From the NCBI GenBank assembly GCA_018268465.1, contig JAFDWN010000005.1, positions 1-64,000 on the forward strand: a stretch of DNA of 64,000 nucleotides, read 5' to 3'. This DNA is from Actinomycetota bacterium. GTDB lineage: Bacteria; Actinomycetota; Actinomycetes; Mycobacteriales; Mycobacteriaceae. Shown here piece after piece: positions 1-8,809 of this stretch. How positions within the stretch are numbered: the stretch's first letter is position 1; every line of letters begins with the position of its first letter. Under the pieces are notes generated by a model. It saw nothing but the letters and a program-made list of their open reading frames with translations, was not told the DNA's origin and ran no database searches. Position numbers and translations under genes: made by a program.

Positions 1-18
1 TCGATCCACGGATTCAGG

Positions 19-1851
19 CTAAGGCGACGGCGGCTGGAAGGGGTTCTGCGGCACCTGGATCGGAATCGGCACGGGGACGAACGGCACCGTGATGTAGGTC
101 GTCGTCATCGGGTTCGTCGGCACCGTGGTCGTGGTGGTCGGCACCGTGGTGACGGTCGTCGTCGGCGGCGTGGTCGCCGTCGTGGTGGTTGTTACCGTCG
201 TGGTCGTGGTGGTGGTCGCCGTGGTCGTCGTGGTGGTCGGCACCGTGGTGGTGGTGGTCGGCGGCGTGGTGGTCGTGACGTACACGTGCGTGGTTGTGAC
301 CGGCGCCTGCGTGATCGTCACCGGCGGTGGGGGCGGCGGCTCGCTGACGACGGTCTCGACCGGCGGTGGAGGTGGTGCCGGAGCAGGGGTTTCGACGGGA
401 GCGGGCGGCGGCGCCTGGGCCGTGGTCGGCCGGGCGGATTCCGTCGGCGTGGAGGATTCCGTGCCTGTCATCCCGGTCAGCGCGTAGGCGACCCCGCCCA
501 CGGCGACGAGTGCGACGACGGCCGCCAGCCCGACGACCAGTTGCGGCAACCGCTGCCAGGGCCGAGTCTCGTCCAGCGGGTCCGAGGGGACGTACTGCAC
601 GGGCGGGCGCCCCGCGGTCGCCGGTGAGGCATAAGGATTCTCCGGCGCGTACGGATTCTCGTCGGTGTAGGGCACCGGTTCGTCGGCGTCGTCGCCCTGG
701 GACCAGGCGAGCGCCCGGAAGGTCGCCGACCCCGGCTCGCCCCCGCCGATCGGCGCCGCGGGGGCCACACCCGTCGGGGCCTCCGCCGCGGGTGCGACAC
801 CTGTCGGGGCGTCGGCGATCGCGCCGCCCGCCGCGTACACCGCCGCACCGAGCGCGGCATCGAGGGCGGGCTGCGGTGTGGTCACCAGCGGCGCTCGCGA
901 GTGCTCGGAAAGCCGTTGAGTCACCAGGGGTATGCTCGCGCCGCCGCCGACGGTGACGACGGCGGACACAGTCGGCCAGCTGATCCTGTTGCGCTCCAAC
1001 GCATTGTCGAGTGCGCGCAGCACACCCGCCAGGGGCTCGGCGATCAGGCGTTCCAGCTCGGCACGGGTGATGCGAACGCCCGAGCGGTAACCGGGGAGTT
1101 CGGCGACCAGATCGGTCGCCGTGTCGGCGGACAACCGCTCCTTGGCGAGCCGGCATTGCTCGCGCAGCCGGGCCAGCGAACCGACCGCGGCGGTTCCGGC
1201 GGGGTCGACGGCGCCGGCATCGGCGACACCGCCGAGCACATGCATCAGCAGCGCCTGGTCGATCTGGTCGCCGGAGAAGTCGGGGTAGCGCACGGTCTCG
1301 TCGACGGGTTCGAACGCCGACGCCGCATCCGCCAGCGTGATGCTCGTTCCGCCGCCGCCGAAGTCGAGCAACGCCACCACACCGTGCGCACCCAGCCCGG
1401 GATTGGCCTGCAATGCCGTCAACGCGGCGACACTGTCGGGTACCAGGCGCGCGGGGACACCGTTCGGCGCGAGATTGGGATTGGTCCGTAGCGCATTGCG
1501 CAACGCCCACAAGGTCGACGTGCCCCAGTACGCCGGTACGGCGACGGCGATCTCACGCGGCGTGTCCGGTCCGGAGACCTCGATCATCGCGTCGAGCGCC
1601 TCGACCAGCAGCCGCTCGGCCGGATACGACGAGCCGTCCTCGGCCACCAGCGGCACCGGGTCGCCGACCCGCTCCACGAAACCGCTCAGGACCCGCGCGT
1701 CCGGTGGATGGCCGTCGAGTGGAGGCGCGCCGACCTGCGGCGTGCGATCACTGGACAGGGTCAGGATCGAACGCCGTATCACGGGCCGGTTGCCGACACG
1801 CGCCGCAACCAGGTTGGTGGTGCCGATCGACAACCCCAACGGGTCGCTCAT
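19..1851 (-). CDS. Hsp70-like actin-fold protein with one membrane helix and Pro/Thr-rich tail
   Basis: N-terminal half is an Hsp70/actin-type ATPase fold: phosphate-1 loop LSIGTTNLVAARVG near the start, phosphate-2 loop LLDFGGGGTSITL around residue 165, adenosine motif VVTVGGGAS around residue 305. The substrate-binding domain of true DnaK is absent. Instead a Pro/Gly-rich linker leads to one hydrophobic helix (about 440-465), then a roughly 145-residue tail of Pro-rich and then almost pure Thr blocks, ending in Pro/Val/Ile-rich sequence. Inferred topology: ATPase in the cytoplasm, tail outside the membrane, where it might span or bind the wall and could be O-mannosylated. ATG at 1851 is chosen; GTG at 1860 is also possible. 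Role unknown. Confidence 0.85.
   Translation of the reverse strand: MSDPLGLSIGTTNLVAARVGNRPVIRRSILTLSSDRTPQVGAPPLDGHPPDARVLSGFVERVGDPVPLVAEDGSSYPAERLLVEALDAMIEVSGPDTPREIAVAVPAYWGTSTLWALRNALRTNPNLAPNGVPARLVPDSVAALTALQANPGLGAHGVVALLDFGGGGTSITLADAASAFEPVDETVRYPDFSGDQIDQALLMHVLGGVADAGAVDPAGTAAVGSLARLREQCRLAKERLSADTATDLVAELPGYRSGVRITRAELERLIAEPLAGVLRALDNALERNRISWPTVSAVVTVGGGASIPLVTQRLSEHSRAPLVTTPQPALDAALGAAVYAAGGAIADAPTGVAPAAEAPTGVAPAAPIGGGEPGSATFRALAWSQGDDADEPVPYTDENPYAPENPYASPATAGRPPVQYVPSDPLDETRPWQRLPQLVVGLAAVVALVAVGGVAYALTGMTGTESSTPTESARPTTAQAPPPAPVETPAPAPPPPPVETVVSEPPPPPPVTITQAPVTTTHVYVTTTTPPTTTTTVPTTTTTTATTTTTTTVTTTTTATTPPTTTVTTVPTTTTTVPTNPMTTTYITVPFVPVPIPIQVPQNPFQPPSP
110..290 (-). repeat. 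low-complexity Thr-codon repeat inside the Hsp70-like gene
   Basis: On the plus strand this is tandem GTGGTG/GTCGTG/GGTCGTC-type sequence; on the coding strand it reads as runs of ACC/ACG/ACA codons giving Thr-rich protein with scattered Pro, Val and Ala. Such tracts are prone to length variation by slippage. Confidence 0.8.
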
Positions 1852-1973
1852 ATGCCCCACACCATAGCTGCCGCGGAGACCCGTGGACGCCAGACACTCC
1901 GGTCACACCGCATCCAACAACGTTCCGCCACCATGGTTTTGACGGCGGCGAAAGCTCTCCAGCAACCGATTCG

Positions 1974-2771
1974 CTACCGCGGATCGGTCGACTCGGGCGC
2001 CTCGGCGGGCAGCAGTTTGCGCATCAGCGCCGATCCGGCCACGCCGACCACGATGAGCGCGATACCCACCGCGTCGGGCAGCGCGTCGGACACCCAGCCG
2101 GCGATACCCGCGACCGTCACAAACGGGGGCAGCCAGTCGAACACCTTGAGGACGGGGGCCGGCGGGTCGGTCGGCTCGCCGACGCTCTGGGCAAACTTCG
2201 CCGTGGCGTAGTCGGGATAGAACTCCGTGAACGACACCGCGAAGATGATTGCCCCGATCGGCAAGATCCACGCGGTCCAGAAATTGTTGTTGTCCGCCAG
2301 CACTGCATCCCCGTAGGCCCCGACGATCGCCGAGAAGAGGAAGGCCGCGGCCCACGCGCCCGAGATCGCATAGTTGATCTTCAGGAACAGCGGGCTGTCC
2401 CAGTGTTCACGCGGGGTGGTGTCCTTCGCGTAGGCCAGGGTGAACGGGCGCCGGATGACCAGCGTGAGGATCGCGAACGCGGCGAGGGCGATGTTGCTCA
2501 GTTCGCCCGACCACAGTTCGAGCCATGTGATGACTCCGTCCGGAGCGAACAACCCGAGTACCGCCATCACGGCGAAGTAGGCCACGCCGAAACTCTCGAG
2601 AAGGTGCACCGGCACGCCGCGGCGGTGACCGACCCACACCGTGAGCAGGGACAGCCCCAGTGCCGCCGCGGCGGCCTCCTCGAATCGGCCCGGCCCGGAG
2701 ATCAACGCCATGAGAATCCAGGGGGCGATGCCGGAGAGCGGCGATCTGACGTACCCGTCAACGAGTTTCAT
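1974..2771 (-). CDS. multi-pass membrane protein of unknown function
   Basis: About 265 residues with seven or eight hydrophobic stretches, including GIAPWILMALISG near the N-terminus, the AVMAVLGLF and ALAAFAILTLVI segments mid-protein and GIALIVVGVAGSAL near the C-terminus. No catalytic motif is recognised. The segment with NNNFWTAWILPIGAIIFAVSF suggests a bundle of helices with a polar loop. ATG at 2771 is preferred to the TTG six bases further out. It is divergent from the SnoaL-like gene with only 37 bp between starts, so the two promoters overlap. A distant link to septation-type membrane proteins is possible but not supported by a clear motif. Confidence 0.7.
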   Translation of the reverse strand: MKLVDGYVRSPLSGIAPWILMALISGPGRFEEAAAAALGLSLLTVWVGHRRGVPVHLLESFGVAYFAVMAVLGLFAPDGVITWLELWSGELSNIALAAFAILTLVIRRPFTLAYAKDTTPREHWDSPLFLKINYAISGAWAAAFLFSAIVGAYGDAVLADNNNFWTAWILPIGAIIFAVSFTEFYPDYATAKFAQSVGEPTDPPAPVLKVFDWLPPFVTVAGIAGWVSDALPDAVGIALIVVGVAGSALMRKLLPAEAPESTDPR

Positions 2772-2808
2772 GAGCAAACCTTATGTTCTCGGACCTGTTT
2801 ATGTTGAG

Positions 2809-3276
2809 ATGTCGGCCATGGGTGACATCGATGACATCAAGCAGGTCAAGTACCGGTACCTTCGCGCGCTCGACACCAAGGACTGGGACACGTTCGCCGA
2901 CACCCTCACCGAAGACGTCATCGGCGACTACGGCGAGTCACTGGGCGAGGACCACCGCTTCACCGATCGCGACGCGCTGGTGAACTACATGCGCTCATCG
3001 CTCGGACCGGGGGTGATCACCGAACACCGTGTCGCCCACCCTGAGATCACGCTGGACGGCGACGAGGCGGCGGCCACCTGGTACCTGCAGGACCGGGTGA
3101 TCGCGCCCGAATTCAACTTCATGCTGATCGGCGCCGCCTTCTACCGCGACAGGTTTCGCCGCACCGCTGACGGCTGGAAGATCTGCGAAACCGGCTACGA
3201 CCGCACCTACGACGCGTCGATGTCGCTGGAGGGCTTGAACTTCAAGCTGAAAACCGGACGCGCACTGCATATCTGA
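2809..3276 (+). CDS. SnoaL-like / NTF2-fold protein
   Basis: About 155 residues with the hallmark NTF2-like start DIDDIKQVKYRYLRALDTKDWDTF and the later pattern EHRVAHPEITLDGDEAAATWYLQD, which together are typical of SnoaL-like small enzymes (dehydratases, isomerases, polyketide cyclases) with a cone-shaped pocket. The open frame extends upstream to 2641, but similarity begins at the ATG at 2809 or 2818, so the extension into the divergent neighbour is not real coding. The substrate cannot be told from sequence. Confidence 0.85.
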   Translation: MSAMGDIDDIKQVKYRYLRALDTKDWDTFADTLTEDVIGDYGESLGEDHRFTDRDALVNYMRSSLGPGVITEHRVAHPEITLDGDEAAATWYLQDRVIAPEFNFMLIGAAFYRDRFRRTADGWKICETGYDRTYDASMSLEGLNFKLKTGRALHI

Positions 3277-3285
3277 GCGGGCGGG

Positions 3286-3933
3286 TTACTGGGCCACCGC
3301 GATCACGGCGCCCGGCCGCAACCACCGGATGATCTCCACCAATGTGGCGTCGTCGATGGCGACACATCCCGCAGTGGGCCCGCCGTCGGAGGCGTGCAGG
3401 AAGAACGCGCTGCCGGCGCCGGGCACGCGGGCCTTGTTGACACCCATCACGACGGCGTGCACGTACTGCGGAATGTTCAGGTTCTCCGTCGGCGGCGCGG
3501 TGCTGAACGGGCATTGTTCCTTACGGCATACCTGCATCGTGTTGTAGGTCGGGCTGCCCACGTCGCCGTCCCACCAGTGTTCGTCACCGACCTGGACATA
3601 GGGCAGCCCGCCGCCCGGCGGAGGCGTGGTCCCGAATGCGAAGTCGAGCGTGAAAATGCCCATCGGGGTCTTCATCTCACCCTCGCGCGTCTGCGCGGCC
3701 ATACCCTTAGCGCCGACGAACGCGGGGATCGCGACACCGATCGGCTGCCATCCCGTCGCCGTGCGCTGCCAGACATCCACCTTCGCCGTCGAACCGCCCT
3801 GCCCGACAACCGAAACCACCTGTGTGGCCGGCCCGACCGACCCCGCGAACCACGGCGCTACCTCGCCATGCGCGACGGGTGCGCCCGTCCCTGCCAGCCA
3901 GACCGCGCACAGCAGTACCAGCAGTCGGCGCAC
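3286..3933 (-). CDS. exported small L,D-transpeptidase-like (YkuD) protein
   Basis: A 215-residue protein with a clear signal peptide (MRRLLVLLCAVWLAGTG, cleavage probably after AHG). The catalytic region reads FFLHASDGGPTAGCVAI: the His, then Ser/Thr-x-Gly-Cys, matches the YkuD fold nucleophile motif. Upstream Lys-Thr-Pro-Met-Gly (TPMGIFTLDF) is the usual strand that precedes the active site. It is shorter than the Ldt enzymes and lacks their Ig-like domains, so it resembles the Rv0309-type secreted proteins of mycobacteria (from memory). True crosslinking activity is not established. GTG start. Confidence 0.8.
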   Translation of the reverse strand: MRRLLVLLCAVWLAGTGAPVAHGEVAPWFAGSVGPATQVVSVVGQGGSTAKVDVWQRTATGWQPIGVAIPAFVGAKGMAAQTREGEMKTPMGIFTLDFAFGTTPPPGGGLPYVQVGDEHWWDGDVGSPTYNTMQVCRKEQCPFSTAPPTENLNIPQYVHAVVMGVNKARVPGAGSAFFLHASDGGPTAGCVAIDDATLVEIIRWLRPGAVIAVAQ

Positions 3934-4067
3934 CCACTCATCGTCCGCAGGACACCTCCGACGGTCAAGTCAAGGTTGAGACACGATTTCGTCCACTCGA
4001 CAGCGAACGTCGAGGTCATCCTCCGCGGTGACGGCCGCACCGTTCACCGGCCCGATAGGTTGGCGTC

Positions 4068-5558
4068 ATGAACATGCGGCCATTTCGGCGTGGAGGCGGC
4101 CTCGCTCAGATCGGTCAGGGCCTGGGAACCCTCGACCGTGAGGTGTTCGAGGCCGTCGCGGAGTCGCCGAGTCCCCTGCTCGACGCGGCAATGCCCAAGC
4201 TGACCAGGGCGGCCGACCATTCCAAACTGTGGCTGGCCATCGCCGCGGGGCTTGCGGTGTTCGGCGGAGCCTCCGCGCAGCGCGGGGCGGTCCGCGGTGT
4301 GCTCAGCCTGGGCGTCACCAGCCTGGTGACCAACCAGGTGGCCAAACGTGTGTGGCGCCGGCCCCGACCCAACCACGGGCTGGTACCGCTGGCCCGCCGG
4401 TCCCGGCGGATGCCGACCTCGCATTCGCTGCCGTCCGGGCATTCGGCCAGCGCGGCGGCGTTCGCGGTCGGAGTCGGGCTGGAGAACCCGACGGTCGGCC
4501 TGTCCCTGGCGTTGTTGGCGGGCCTGGTCGGTCTGTCGCGCGTCGCGACCGGCGCACACTTCCCCGGCGACGTGTTCGCGGGCTTCGGCCTGGGCGCGGG
4601 CATCGCGGTGCTGGGCGGACGGGTGGTGCCGCCGATTCCGCCAGAGCGGGTGCCGGGCGCCGATCCACTGCGCGTCGACACCCCGCCACGTCCCGAGGGT
4701 GAAGGGGTCGTCCTGGTCATCAACCCGGCGTCGGGTGGCGGGAACGGCGCGCGGGTGGTCGACGAGGTGCGTACCGCACTCCCTCGGGCCGACGTGATCG
4801 AACTCAGCGAGGACAGTGACTTCGTCGCGGTGCTGCGCGAGGCGGCCGCCAGCGCCGAGGTCCTGGCCGTCGGCGGCGGGGACGGCACCGTCGCGTCGGC
4901 GGCTGCGGTGGCGGTGGACGCCTCGGTTCCGCTGGCCGTGTTCCCGGCGGGCACCTTCAACCACTTCGCCAAGGACATCGGTTGCGACACCGTCGCCAGA
5001 ACCGTCGACGCGATTCGCCGCGGCAGTGTCGCCTGCGTGGACCTGGTCTGTCTCAACGAGGCCGATATGGTGATCAACACCGCCAGCATCGGCGCCTACC
5101 CGCGATTCGTGCAGACCCGGGAGAAACTCGAGCGGCGCATCGGCAAGCCGCTGGCCGGCGTGTACGCGATGTTCCACACCCTGCGGCGCGACGAGCCGGT
5201 CCGGATCCGCTACGACAACCACACTCTGCAGACGTCACTGTTCTTCCTGGGCAACTCGGCGTATCTGCCGTCGGGTTTCGCCCCGTCCCGACGCACCCGC
5301 ATCGACGACGGTCTGATCGACGTCCGCATCCTGGAGACGGGGAAGCGGTTCAGCAAGGTGCGGATCCTGGCGGCGCTCGCATTCGGCAGGCTGGAACGCA
5401 GTGCGCTCTACCACGAGATGCGGGTGCCGGAGTTCGCGTTCACCGCGGTGGACGGGCCCACGCTGCTCGCGCGCGACGGCGAGGTCGCCACGGAATGCAG
5501 AGAAGCCAGTTTCAGCGTGCGGTATCGGGTACTGCCGGTGTTTCGTCCGCTTCCGTGA
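4068..5558 (+). CDS. PAP2 phosphatase fused to diacylglycerol kinase catalytic domain
   Basis: Residues about 1-195 form a PAP2 domain: KRVWRRPRPNHG, then SLPSGHSASAAAF, then SRVATGAHFPGDVFAGF, the three PAP2 signature motifs with catalytic His residues. Residues about 210-496 form a diacylglycerol/sphingosine-kinase-type domain with VLVINPASGGGNG, the ATP-site motif VGGGDGTVASAA and FPAGTFNHFAKDIG. The fusion could both remove and add phosphate on lipids, for example turning over prenyl- or diacylglycerol phosphates. The 3' end overlaps the convergent PAP2 gene by 47 bp. Confidence 0.9.
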   Translation: MNMRPFRRGGGLAQIGQGLGTLDREVFEAVAESPSPLLDAAMPKLTRAADHSKLWLAIAAGLAVFGGASAQRGAVRGVLSLGVTSLVTNQVAKRVWRRPRPNHGLVPLARRSRRMPTSHSLPSGHSASAAAFAVGVGLENPTVGLSLALLAGLVGLSRVATGAHFPGDVFAGFGLGAGIAVLGGRVVPPIPPERVPGADPLRVDTPPRPEGEGVVLVINPASGGGNGARVVDEVRTALPRADVIELSEDSDFVAVLREAAASAEVLAVGGGDGTVASAAAVAVDASVPLAVFPAGTFNHFAKDIGCDTVARTVDAIRRGSVACVDLVCLNEADMVINTASIGAYPRFVQTREKLERRIGKPLAGVYAMFHTLRRDEPVRIRYDNHTLQTSLFFLGNSAYLPSGFAPSRRTRIDDGLIDVRILETGKRFSKVRILAALAFGRLERSALYHEMRVPEFAFTAVDGPTLLARDGEVATECREASFSVRYRVLPVFRPLP

Positions 5559-6183
5559 TCGGCGTCGCCGGCCTCAGGATCAACAGGCAGAGCACGTAGT
5601 ACGCGTAGCCCAGCGCCCAGCCGGCGACGACGTCGGAGGGGTGGTGGACGTTGAGCACCACCCGGCCGACACCGATCAGGACGACGATGGCCGCGCCGGC
5701 CGCGATCAGCCATCCGCGCAGGCTCGGCCGCAGCACCGGCCAGGCGACGGTGAGCAGTGCCAGCACGCCGACCAGCACGCCGAGCGCGTGTCCCGACGGG
5801 AACGACGACGACGGCGCCAGGACCAGCGCGGTGGCCGGACGGGGCCGGTTCGCGGCCGTCTTGGCGATCTCGGTGAGCAGACCGCTCAATTCGACGCTCA
5901 CGACCAGAAACATCGCCGTGCGCAGGTTGCGGCGGGTCAGCGCCACGACGATGACGATCAGGGTGACCAGCCGGAACGCGGTCGGGCCCAGCACCGTGCA
6001 GAACACATCCCACGCGGTCACCCAGCCGGGATGCGCCACACCGAACGCGTGCAGCGTCCCCAGCGCCCAATCGTCGATGTCGGTGAGCCAATTCCATTGC
6101 AGCCCATAGCCGATCCACATCAACGCGTAGATCGCCACGGCAGCCGAGGCCGATCCGGTCAACCAGAGTCTGCGCGCGGCCAT
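5512..6183 (-). CDS. PAP2-family membrane phosphatase
   Basis: A 223-residue multi-helix membrane protein with all PAP2 motifs: KTAANRPRP, then SFPSGHALGVLVG, then RVVLNVHHPSDVVAGW. The first two contain the phosphate-binding Lys/Arg and the Ser-Gly-His; the last holds the nucleophilic His and its Asp partner. The likely substrate is an undecaprenyl or decaprenyl (di)phosphate or phosphatidic acid, released at the outer face of the membrane. It overlaps the 3' end of the PAP2-kinase fusion on the other strand, so the locus carries two PAP2 domains tail to tail. Confidence 0.88.
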   Translation of the reverse strand: MAARRLWLTGSASAAVAIYALMWIGYGLQWNWLTDIDDWALGTLHAFGVAHPGWVTAWDVFCTVLGPTAFRLVTLIVIVVALTRRNLRTAMFLVVSVELSGLLTEIAKTAANRPRPATALVLAPSSSFPSGHALGVLVGVLALLTVAWPVLRPSLRGWLIAAGAAIVVLIGVGRVVLNVHHPSDVVAGWALGYAYYVLCLLILRPATPITEADETPAVPDTAR

Positions 6184-6248
6184 CCCGCCCGTTCTACCAC
6201 GCGCGACTCGGGTTCCCGGGCGGTCGTGCTGACGTATGGTGGGGACGC

Positions 6249-6731
6249 ATGGCGGTGTTCCTGCGCAAACTGCTCAAGATCGGCAATCTGCCCGAGCAGA
6301 TGCGCGCCGAGCTGGACGCGGAAGGCATCATCCACCTCGCCGAGTATCTGCCCGTGACCAGACGGTTCACCGGATCCGTGCCCGGCAAACGGTCGACGGC
6401 CAGTGTGGCCAGCTACGTCGGCGCCCTGGTCCTCACCGATCGCCGGGTGCTCGGCACGCTCTCGACGGTGCCGAAGCTGGCCGGCCGCACCATCGACCTG
6501 CGCTGGACCGATCCGCCGGCGGGCGCGGTGAAGGCCGAGATCTCCGGCGACGGTCTGCTGCTGGAGGTGGACGTCGCCCACGTCGACCCGCGCTGTGAGG
6601 GCCGATTGTCGCTGCACTACAAGGACTTCATCCCCGACGACACCCTGATGCGCTTACCCCGCCGGTCGCTGGCGTTCGACGTGCCGCCCGAATGGGTGTT
6701 CCGCGCCGTCGGCATCCCCTACCACCCGTAG
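6249..6731 (+). CDS. conserved hypothetical protein, soluble
   Basis: 160 residues, no signal peptide or membrane helix. The middle reads as alternating beta strands (SYVGALVLTDRRVLGTLSTVPKL, then IDLRWTDPPAG...AEISGDGLLLEVD), a pattern like PH-like or YokE-type domains, but I do not recognise a family with confidence. It ends a few bases before the convergent lipoprotein gene. Function unknown. Confidence 0.7.
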   Translation: MAVFLRKLLKIGNLPEQMRAELDAEGIIHLAEYLPVTRRFTGSVPGKRSTASVASYVGALVLTDRRVLGTLSTVPKLAGRTIDLRWTDPPAGAVKAEISGDGLLLEVDVAHVDPRCEGRLSLHYKDFIPDDTLMRLPRRSLAFDVPPEWVFRAVGIPYHP

Positions 6732-6735
6732 CACC

Positions 6736-7218
6736 TCACTCCTCGGTGAAGGCGTGCGAGATGGCGATCCGCCAGCTGCCGTCTGGTTGACGCCGGAACA
6801 CGTCCAGCCCGTTCTCGACCGTGGTGTCCAGCACTTGTCCCCCGCTGTCGCTGACCGTCAGCGTCCACAGCAGGCGCACGGTCGCGAGGTCACCGTCGAC
6901 GAGCACCTCGCGAATGTCCGGCGGGGCGTAGCGGAATGTTCGTGCCGGATCGTCGAAAAGGTGGCTCATCTGGTCGCAGAACGCCGCGTGGCCCCGGTCG
7001 GGGCTGTCCGGGTAGATCAGCACCACGTCGTCGGCGAACAGGCCGCAGACGCCGGCGAGATTCTCGTCGTTGAAATCGTCAGGCCACTGCCGCAACGCCG
7101 CCTCGATCGCGGCGCGGTCCTGCACCGGGTCGCGCAGAGGCTGGGCCCCGGCCTGCGCGCATCCGGCCGCCAGACCCAGCGTGACCGCGAGCATGCCCAC
7201 CACCGTGATCCTGTGCAT
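6736..7218 (-). CDS. SnoaL/SgcJ-like lipoprotein
   Basis: Signal peptide ending in the lipobox LGLAAGC, so the mature protein is probably lipid-anchored at Cys 20 on the outer face of the membrane. The remainder (DRAAIEAALRQWPDDFN, then FADDVVLIYPDSPDRGH, ending in DGSWRIAISHAFTEE) follows the SgcJ/EcaC-type NTF2-like pattern. A hydrolytic or ligand-binding role is possible. The gene is divergent from the sulfatase, across a 145-bp spacer with a long inverted repeat. Confidence 0.8.
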   Translation of the reverse strand: MHRITVVGMLAVTLGLAAGCAQAGAQPLRDPVQDRAAIEAALRQWPDDFNDENLAGVCGLFADDVVLIYPDSPDRGHAAFCDQMSHLFDDPARTFRYAPPDIREVLVDGDLATVRLLWTLTVSDSGGQVLDTTVENGLDVFRRQPDGSWRIAISHAFTEE

Positions 7219-7240
7219 GGGAGAGACGGTGTCACGTCGT

Positions 7241-7297
7241 CGAGATCGACGCCAGCGCGCAAAAGTGCGAGTGGCGCCCGCGCCGGCGTCGATCTCG
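7241..7297. repeat. 13-bp perfect inverted repeat in a divergent spacer
   Basis: CGAGATCGACGCC at 7241-7253 and its exact reverse complement at 7285-7297, separated by 31 bases that themselves contain GCGC-rich sequence around AAAAGTGCGAG. It lies between the lipoprotein start (7218) and the sulfatase start (7364). It could be a repeated extragenic palindrome or a regulatory hairpin. Confidence 0.7.
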
Positions 7298-7363
7298 GTT
7301 CTCGTCGTGACTGCCGTAGCGTGTTCGGGGAGTCAGAACACCGCCTCAGACAAGGAGTGTCAC

Positions 7364-8743
7364 GTGAGCGGGCAGCGTCGAGACAACGTCCTGATCGTGC
7401 ACTGGCACGATCTGGGCCGCTACCTGTCGGCGTACGGGCACCACGATGTGTCCAGCCCGCGCCTGGATCGGCTGGCCGCCGAGGGGATCCTGTTCACCCG
7501 CGCGCATGCCACCTCCCCGCTGTGCTCCCCGTCGCGCGGATCGTTGTTCACCGGCCGGTATCCACAGAGCAACGGCCTGGTCGGGCTGGCCCACCACGGC
7601 TGGGAGTACCGCGACGGGGTCCGCACGCTCGCCCATGTTCTTGCCGAATCCGGATGGCACACTGCTCTTTTCGGGATGCAGCACGAGACGTCCTATCCGG
7701 CCCGGCTGGGGTTCGACGAGTACGACGTGTCCAATTCGTACTGCGAATACGTGGTGAAGGAGGCCGGGCGCTGGCTCACCTCCGCACCGGCCGAACCGTT
7801 CCTGCTCACCGCGGGATTCTTCGAGACGCACCGGCCCTATCCCCACGACCGGTACACCCCCGCCGAGGCCACCCGCGTCGACGTGCCGGGATACCTGCCC
7901 GACACCTCCGAGGTGCGCGAGGACCTCGCCGACTTCTACGGTTCCATCGCGGTGGCCGACGCCGCCGTCGGCGAACTGCTCGACACACTGGCCGACACCG
8001 GACTGGACCGCAGCACCTGGGTGGTCTTCATGACCGACCACGGGCCGGCGCTGCCGCGGGCGAAGTCGACGCTCTACGACGCGGGCACCGGCATCGCGCT
8101 CATCGTGCGGCCCCCCGCCGGCGTGGCGCCCGCGGTCGCGGTCTACGACGATTTGTTCAGCGGCGTGGACCTGATGCCCACCGTGCTCGACCTGCTCGGC
8201 GTCCCGATCCCGCGGGAAATCGAGGGCCTTTCCCATGCGAACAATTTGCTGCAGACCGATACGAACAGCACCGCCATCCGATCGGCGGTCTACACGACGA
8301 AGACTTATCACGATTCTTTCGATCCTATTCGCGCAATTCGTACCAAGGAATTCAGCTATATCGAGAATTACGCGTCTCGGCCATTGTTGGATCTGCCGTG
8401 GGATATCGCGGAAAGCGCACCCGGCCGGGCGGTCGCCCCGTCGGTGCAGGCCCGACGCCCGGCACGCGAACTCTATGCACTGGGCGCCGATCCCCATGAG
8501 ACCACCAACCTGCTCGGACCGGCGGCAACGGATGACTCCGAGGCCGTCGCCAGCGATCTGGCACTGCTGCTGCACGACTGGCGACAGAAGACCAACGACG
8601 TCATCCCGTCCGAATTCGTCGGGACCCGCATTTCCGAGCGCTACACCGAAACGTATTCGCATCTACTCGGCCGCGCCGCCACCAGTCGTTCGGCCATCGC
8701 CGAGGACCGCGGAGTCACCGGATCGCACGGCTCTACGCAATAG
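7364..8743 (+). CDS. sulfatase (type I, formylglycine-dependent)
   Basis: 459 residues from the GTG at 7364, which follows an AAGGAG ribosome site; the open frame upstream of this is not coding. The core motif SPLCSPSRGSLFTGRYP holds C-x-P-S-R, so Cys 54 should be converted to formylglycine. The protein has no signal peptide, so it acts in the cytoplasm. It hydrolyses a sulfate ester or related bond; the substrate is unknown. It directly precedes stf0, the same pairing I recall for Rv0296c-Rv0295c in M. tuberculosis, suggesting that it acts on a sulfated trehalose-type metabolite or its precursor. Confidence 0.9.
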   Translation: MSGQRRDNVLIVHWHDLGRYLSAYGHHDVSSPRLDRLAAEGILFTRAHATSPLCSPSRGSLFTGRYPQSNGLVGLAHHGWEYRDGVRTLAHVLAESGWHTALFGMQHETSYPARLGFDEYDVSNSYCEYVVKEAGRWLTSAPAEPFLLTAGFFETHRPYPHDRYTPAEATRVDVPGYLPDTSEVREDLADFYGSIAVADAAVGELLDTLADTGLDRSTWVVFMTDHGPALPRAKSTLYDAGTGIALIVRPPAGVAPAVAVYDDLFSGVDLMPTVLDLLGVPIPREIEGLSHANNLLQTDTNSTAIRSAVYTTKTYHDSFDPIRAIRTKEFSYIENYASRPLLDLPWDIAESAPGRAVAPSVQARRPARELYALGADPHETTNLLGPAATDDSEAVASDLALLLHDWRQKTNDVIPSEFVGTRISERYTETYSHLLGRAATSRSAIAEDRGVTGSHGSTQ

Positions 8744-8809
8744 TTTTACTCAGCGTGATGAAATGGCGAGCGAATGCAGTGCTAATCGCTTGCGGATAAG
8801 CTCACGCGC

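Noticed and set aside
125..487. Long Val-rich frame on the plus strand
   Set aside because: It is the complement of the Thr/Pro repeat tail of the Hsp70-like gene; Val runs come from complementing ACC/ACG codons.
1413..2807. 464-codon plus-strand frame
   Set aside because: Arg/His/Asp-rich sequence antisense to the Hsp70-like gene and the membrane protein; no domain, no ribosome site.
6754..8499. 581-codon frame overlapping the sulfatase
   Set aside because: Same strand but other frame than the sulfatase that has clear motifs; Arg/Pro-rich as expected for a shifted frame in GC-rich DNA.
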